Assembly: GCA_002480735.1 (NCBI GenBank)
Contig: DLCS01000138.1
Coordinates: forward strand, 607-8,848
From: Bacillaceae bacterium UBA7792
GTDB lineage: Bacteria; Bacillota; Bacilli; Bacillales; Cytobacillaceae
Direction: 5' to 3'
DNA: 8,242 bases
Part shown: piece after piece, positions 6,019 through 8,242 of the stretch
Layout: each line of letters opens with the position of its first letter
Numbering within the stretch: position 1 is the first letter of the stretch
Made by a program: the position numbers and the translations under genes
Notes under the pieces: generated by a model
Database searches by the model: none
Told to the model about the DNA's origin: nothing
The model's input: only the letters and a program-made list of their open reading frames with translations

Positions 6019-6051
6019 GGCTGTGGTTTTACCATTAAACTACACCCGCAT
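6019..6051 (-). pseudogene. Truncated tRNA-Gly: exact copy of the 5' half
   Basis: These 33 bases are identical to 5857-5889, that is, nucleotides 1-31 of the intact tRNA-Gly plus two bases of 5' flank. The copy has the acceptor 5' strand, the D arm and the 5' side of the anticodon stem. It breaks off at the first base of the anticodon loop; what follows on the minus strand (ACGAGCGACGCC) is unrelated to tRNA. It lies just downstream of a strong minus-strand promoter, so it should be transcribed as part of the leader of the intact tRNA. The complete identity suggests a recent event or ongoing gene conversion. Confidence 0.9.
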
Positions 6052-6092
6052 TAGATATCCGTAAGAGCGTTACTAAAATAATGACAATAAAT

Positions 6093-6121
6093 AAATTATC
6101 ATTTCCCCATTAATTTGTCAA
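6093..6121 (-). promoter_or_regulatory. Sigma-A promoter of the tRNA-Gly unit
   Basis: The minus strand has a perfect TTGACA at 6121-6116, a 17-base spacer and TAATTT at 6098-6093. A GATAAT at 15 bases is an alternative. Transcription would begin near 6086 and pass first through the half-tRNA at 6051-6019, then the 129-bp segment, then the intact tRNA. A consensus -35 is typical for Bacillus tRNA promoters. Confidence 0.7.
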
Positions 6122-6274
6122 GTTTTTATTAAAAATTTGTCTATTTTTGTCGAACAATAAGCACAAGCCTCACTTTACCGTTACGGTTTTTCCTTTTAGA
6201 AAACAACTTAGGCATTGTTATAAATGGAATAAAGTACTAATACAATATACTGTGATCAAAAGGAGGTGAATTCT

Positions 6275-6672
6275 ATGAAAACAGGTGTATCTTTTCTAAA
6301 GATTGCAGCCTTGTATTTCCTAATTGGTGTGGGGATGGGGCTAACCATGGAAATTATTCTAGATCACAGACTTGCAGGTGCTCATGCCCATATCAATTTG
6401 ATTGGATGGTTCCTATGGCTATCTTTGGGCTAATCTACATTCTTTTCCCTAAGGCGGGTGAATCAACCCTGGCAAAAGTTCATTTCTGGCTTTATAACAT
6501 TTCGTTCCCTTTATTCATGCTCGGGTTAAGCTTCCTTCTTTTAGGCGATTCTTCACTCATGATCCTTCTAAGAATCTTTCCAAATATCCTCGTACTCAGT
6601 GTCCTATTATTCGTGATTAATGTATTTATGAATGTCCGTGCAGACGACGTGAAAAAGCTTCTGCGTCAGTAA
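6275..6672 (+). pseudogene. Small heme-copper-oxidase-subunit-I-like membrane protein, frameshifted
   Basis: A strong AGGAGGTG sits a few bases before the ATG at 6275. That frame encodes 45 sensible residues (to HAHINLIGW) and then hits TAA at 6431. The remainder continues in another frame (VPMAIFGLIYILFP to the stop at 6670-6672). Adding one G to the TGG at 6407-6409 joins both parts into a 132-residue protein reading INLIGWVPMAIFGLIY. The restored protein has four membrane helices (about 8-26, 38-60, 72-92, 102-122) and an AHAHINLIGW histidine block. It resembles the small cytochrome-c-oxidase/NorB-like subunit I proteins annotated in bacilli. Function is unclear: it is too short to be a full oxidase subunit. 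The change is either a true one-base deletion or a sequencing error; codon use stays normal on both sides. A downstream ATG at 6406 could in theory start a three-helix fragment, but has no ribosome binding site. Confidence 0.8.
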
Positions 6673-6703
6673 TGATGCCCCTGTTCTTAGCGGCAACAAA
6701 ACG

Positions 6704-6756
6704 AAACCGAGTGTCTCCAAAGGGTGTTGTTGACACCTTGAAGACACTCGGTTTTC
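6704..6756 (+). terminator. Long hairpin terminator after the membrane protein gene
   Basis: AAACCGAGTGTCT (6704-6716) pairs perfectly over 13 bases with 6742-6754. The stem continues inward with small bulges through GGTGT/ACACC to a short loop. A TTTTC tail follows. The long GC-containing stem and position about 30 bases after the stop codon fit an intrinsic terminator. Confidence 0.85.
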
Positions 6757-6945
6757 TATAAGGGAAACCCCTGGTCTAAAATCAACTGCCATCATTAACA
6801 CTGCCATATGATTAAATATATATAAGGCCTTAGAGGAAATCTACCAGCCGTCCGCAACATTTTTTGTTGAGGATTGTGGCATAATTATGTTCTCTATGAT
6901 GGAGACAACTCGACTTGGAAACAAATATCCACTTCCAAAACGCAC
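6757..6945. other. Intergenic stretch with nothing recognisable
   Basis: The stretch between the two terminators holds no open frame with a ribosome binding site and no convincing promoter pair. A small CAAC/GTTG hairpin around a T-run lies near 6856-6869, and a CATAAT box near 6880-6885 has no -35 partner. The genes on both sides converge here, so no promoter is needed. Confidence 0.5.
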
Positions 6946-6971
6946 AAAAATCCCCCGCTTTCCGCGAGGGA
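6946..6971 (-). terminator. Intrinsic terminator after the hydroxylase gene
   Basis: On the minus strand TCCCTCGC pairs with GCGGGGGA (eight pairs, one G-U) around a GGAAA loop, followed by T5. It lies 14 bases beyond the stop codon of the hydroxylase-type gene and closes the regulator/hydroxylase operon. Confidence 0.9.
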
Positions 6972-6984
6972 CCACGATTGTACC

Positions 6985-7608
6985 TTACATTGTTTGCCGC
7001 TTTTCTAAATCACGTGCGGATTGACTGGTTTCAACCATTTTTTCATCCTTTAATGTCCTAAAAATCACATCTACAAAAGGTGTGGAAACCCCATACCAAT
7101 AATTTTCATTCTTAAAATGATGAAGCAAATGGAGCTTCTTAACCCAGATGCCAAATTTCGTTCTCGGTTTGATTGGACGATGGGCAACATAATGCTTCCA
7201 TTCATAAATAAGTAGCATGAGAATCGTCCCCGAAACAAACGAAAGTGTCCCGATTAAGGTAGACTCAATGAAAAAGAAAATGATTCCTGCGATGAGTAAG
7301 TTCGGAATGGTGTACCAAAGTGGTAAAAATAGTAGCTTCAGGTCATTTGGGTCTTTATGGTGGTCGTAGTGGATGCGTTTTAAGAATTTTAATAGATACG
7401 GATTATCGGGAGTTTTCAAATGAAATAAGAATCGGTGGGTTATATACTCGATAAACATGTATCCAACAAGTCCGATTACAAAGTATATGGCTAGCAACCA
7501 TGTCGATCCCTTTATTAATACAAAACTGGCCATCCCAATTAACAGGCAAAGCATAACTGTGATGTCAAAAAACAAGAAAAAATCACGATACAGCCCTTTC
7601 TTCTTCAT
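6985..7608 (-). CDS. Fatty acid hydroxylase / sterol desaturase superfamily membrane protein
   Basis: The 207-residue integral membrane protein has hydrophobic segments at about 13-31, 36-56, 98-116 and 118-138. It carries the full set of histidine clusters of the di-iron hydroxylase superfamily: HRFLFH (58-63), HYDHH (80-84), HYVAH (139-143) and HLLHH (160-164). These eight or more histidines bind the two iron atoms that activate oxygen to hydroxylate a lipid chain or ring. Size fits the small bacterial members. Its ATG overlaps the stop codon of the upstream regulator (ATGA), and AGGAG eight bases before the ATG lies inside that gene, so translation is probably coupled. A terminator follows. 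The FadR-like partner suggests a fatty-acyl substrate or fatty-acid control. The exact substrate cannot be read from the sequence; carotenoid or sphingolipid-like substrates remain possible. Confidence 0.9.
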   Translation of the reverse strand: MKKKGLYRDFFLFFDITVMLCLLIGMASFVLIKGSTWLLAIYFVIGLVGYMFIEYITHRFLFHLKTPDNPYLLKFLKRIHYDHHKDPNDLKLLFLPLWYTIPNLLIAGIIFFFIESTLIGTLSFVSGTILMLLIYEWKHYVAHRPIKPRTKFGIWVKKLHLLHHFKNENYWYGVSTPFVDVIFRTLKDEKMVETSQSARDLEKRQTM

Positions 7609-8242
7609 TTCCCACTCTCCTCTTCATCACATTTCTTCTTCCATAGCTGTAAGCTTTTCTTCATCATGTCTTTTGTAAGTTGCTCTGTTGCTAATAAATC
7701 ACCTTTTAGAACAGCTGCCAGCAGTTCGTCATAATAGTGCCTGGAGGCCTTTCTGTGATCCAGTACATCGAAATATTTCTTTGCCATCGGAACATAGATA
7801 TCAGAAAAACTATTCAGGATAAATAAATAGATTGGATTAGGAGATAGACTAGCTAGTTTTAGCTGTAGTTCCCAGTCAAAGACCGCATATGCTTCTGCAT
7901 GGTCCTGTAGATTCTCCAAATCGGCAAATAAGGCAATTACCTTAACAGGTGCGTGGCGAACAGCTTCCATAATATAGGTTGGTGTAAGTGAAATCCTTAG
8001 TTCCAACATATACTCAATAAAAATATCTGGGATATCCTCATAGCACTGAAGAATATTGACAATGGTCATTAAGTTCCCTTGCGTCCAGTAATTATTTACA
8101 ATTGCAGGCATTCCCTTCCGAGCCGTAATCCAGCCATCACTTTCTAAGCTCTGCAGCGCCTCCCGAACAGTCGGTCTCCCCACATGAAAAAGAATTGCTA
8201 ACTCTCTTTCAGGCAGCAGTGGTTCATCAATTTTGTATTCCC
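7605..8242 (-). CDS. FadR-like GntR-family regulator (N-terminus cut by right window edge)
   Basis: The frame is open through the right edge; 211 residues are visible and about 20-25 N-terminal residues are missing by comparison with E. coli FadR (239 aa). The winged-helix part includes LPERELAILFHVGRPTVREA and the wing DGWITARKGMPAIVNNYW. These line up with E. coli FadR residues about 31-75, keeping the DNA-contact arginines 35, 45 and 49 and Thr47. The C-terminal helical domain also follows FadR (YAVFDWELQLKLASLSPNPI with NPIYLFILN), not the usual FCD type. Near the end SLQLW keeps the equivalents of Ser219 and Trp223, but Tyr215-Gly216 of the acyl-CoA site are replaced by Met-Met. It probably binds DNA in response to long-chain acyl-CoA, and it overlaps the hydroxylase gene by four bases, so it likely controls its own operon. 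The promoter is outside the window. A GTG at 8183 is internal, not the start. Confidence 0.88.
   Translation of the reverse strand, partial: EYKIDEPLLPERELAILFHVGRPTVREALQSLESDGWITARKGMPAIVNNYWTQGNLMTIVNILQCYEDIPDIFIEYMLELRISLTPTYIMEAVRHAPVKVIALFADLENLQDHAEAYAVFDWELQLKLASLSPNPIYLFILNSFSDIYVPMAKKYFDVLDHRKASRHYYDELLAAVLKGDLLATEQLTKDMMKKSLQLWKKKCDEEESGK

Noticed and set aside
6211..6251. TTGTTA with TAATAC, TACAAT or TATACT as a promoter for the membrane gene
   Set aside because: No pair of boxes has both good matches and a 16-18 base spacing, so no promoter can be named, although one probably lies here.
6771..6790. CTGGTC near 6771 as a possible FadR operator half-site
   Set aside because: Only one half matches the E. 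coli FadR operator (CTGGTCnGACCAG); the second half is missing, and the site is downstream of converging genes, not at a promoter.
6607..6807. Minus-strand open frame across the long terminator hairpin
   Set aside because: It overlaps the membrane gene and the hairpin, has no ribosome binding site and resembles no family.
1..8242. CRISPR array, insertion sequence, toxin-antitoxin pair or phage genes
   Set aside because: I found no regularly spaced repeats, transposase or integrase motifs or paired toxin genes; the only long direct repeat is the tRNA half.

Overview
The window looks like a chromosomal core segment of a low-GC Firmicute of the Bacillaceae (Bacillus, Neobacillus or a close relative). 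The reasons are the protein families (PrkA, NfrA, TrmL, YhbB-like amidase, QueG), strong AGGAGG-type ribosome binding sites, use of TTG starts, compact intergenic spaces and U-tailed intrinsic terminators. From memory, the set queG, amidase, trmL and prkA matches the yhbA-yhbB-cspR-prkA neighbourhood of B. subtilis.

Layout. Positions 1-1025 (minus) hold the N-terminal half of the PrkA serine protein kinase, cut by the left edge, with a possible sigma-E type promoter. Diverging from it is a 30-residue hydrophobic peptide gene (1247-1339, plus) with a good sigma-A promoter. It shares an 18-bp perfect-stem terminator with the convergent flavin oxidoreductase nfrA (1381-2130, minus). Next come trmL, a papain-like amidase and queG, all minus. 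Diverging from queG is a stand-alone B3/B4-domain protein (TTG start at 4958, plus). QueG and TrmL both modify the tRNA wobble position, and the B3/B4 domain is known from phenylalanyl-tRNA synthetase, so this stretch leans towards tRNA modification and quality control.

Positions 5762-6121 hold a tRNA-Gly(TCC) gene on the minus strand. It has a clear terminator, but an exact 33-bp copy of its 5' half lies 129 bp upstream, between the intact gene and the only good promoter. The copy ends in the anticodon loop, as expected for an insertion or deletion scar at a tRNA gene.

Positions 6275-6672 hold a four-helix membrane protein resembling a fragment of heme-copper oxidase subunit I. Its reading frame is broken by what looks like one missing G. 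It ends in a long hairpin terminator, followed by about 190 bp in which I see nothing. The right end carries a two-gene minus-strand operon: a GntR regulator that resembles proteobacterial FadR along its whole visible length (cut by the right edge), overlapping by ATGA with a fatty-acid-hydroxylase/sterol-desaturase-type membrane protein.

Most of the window is ordinary. I do not see a defence system, CRISPR array, transposase or biosynthetic cluster. The points most worth checking are the tRNA half-gene scar, the FadR-like/hydroxylase pair, the frameshifted membrane gene and the 30-residue peptide next to prkA.
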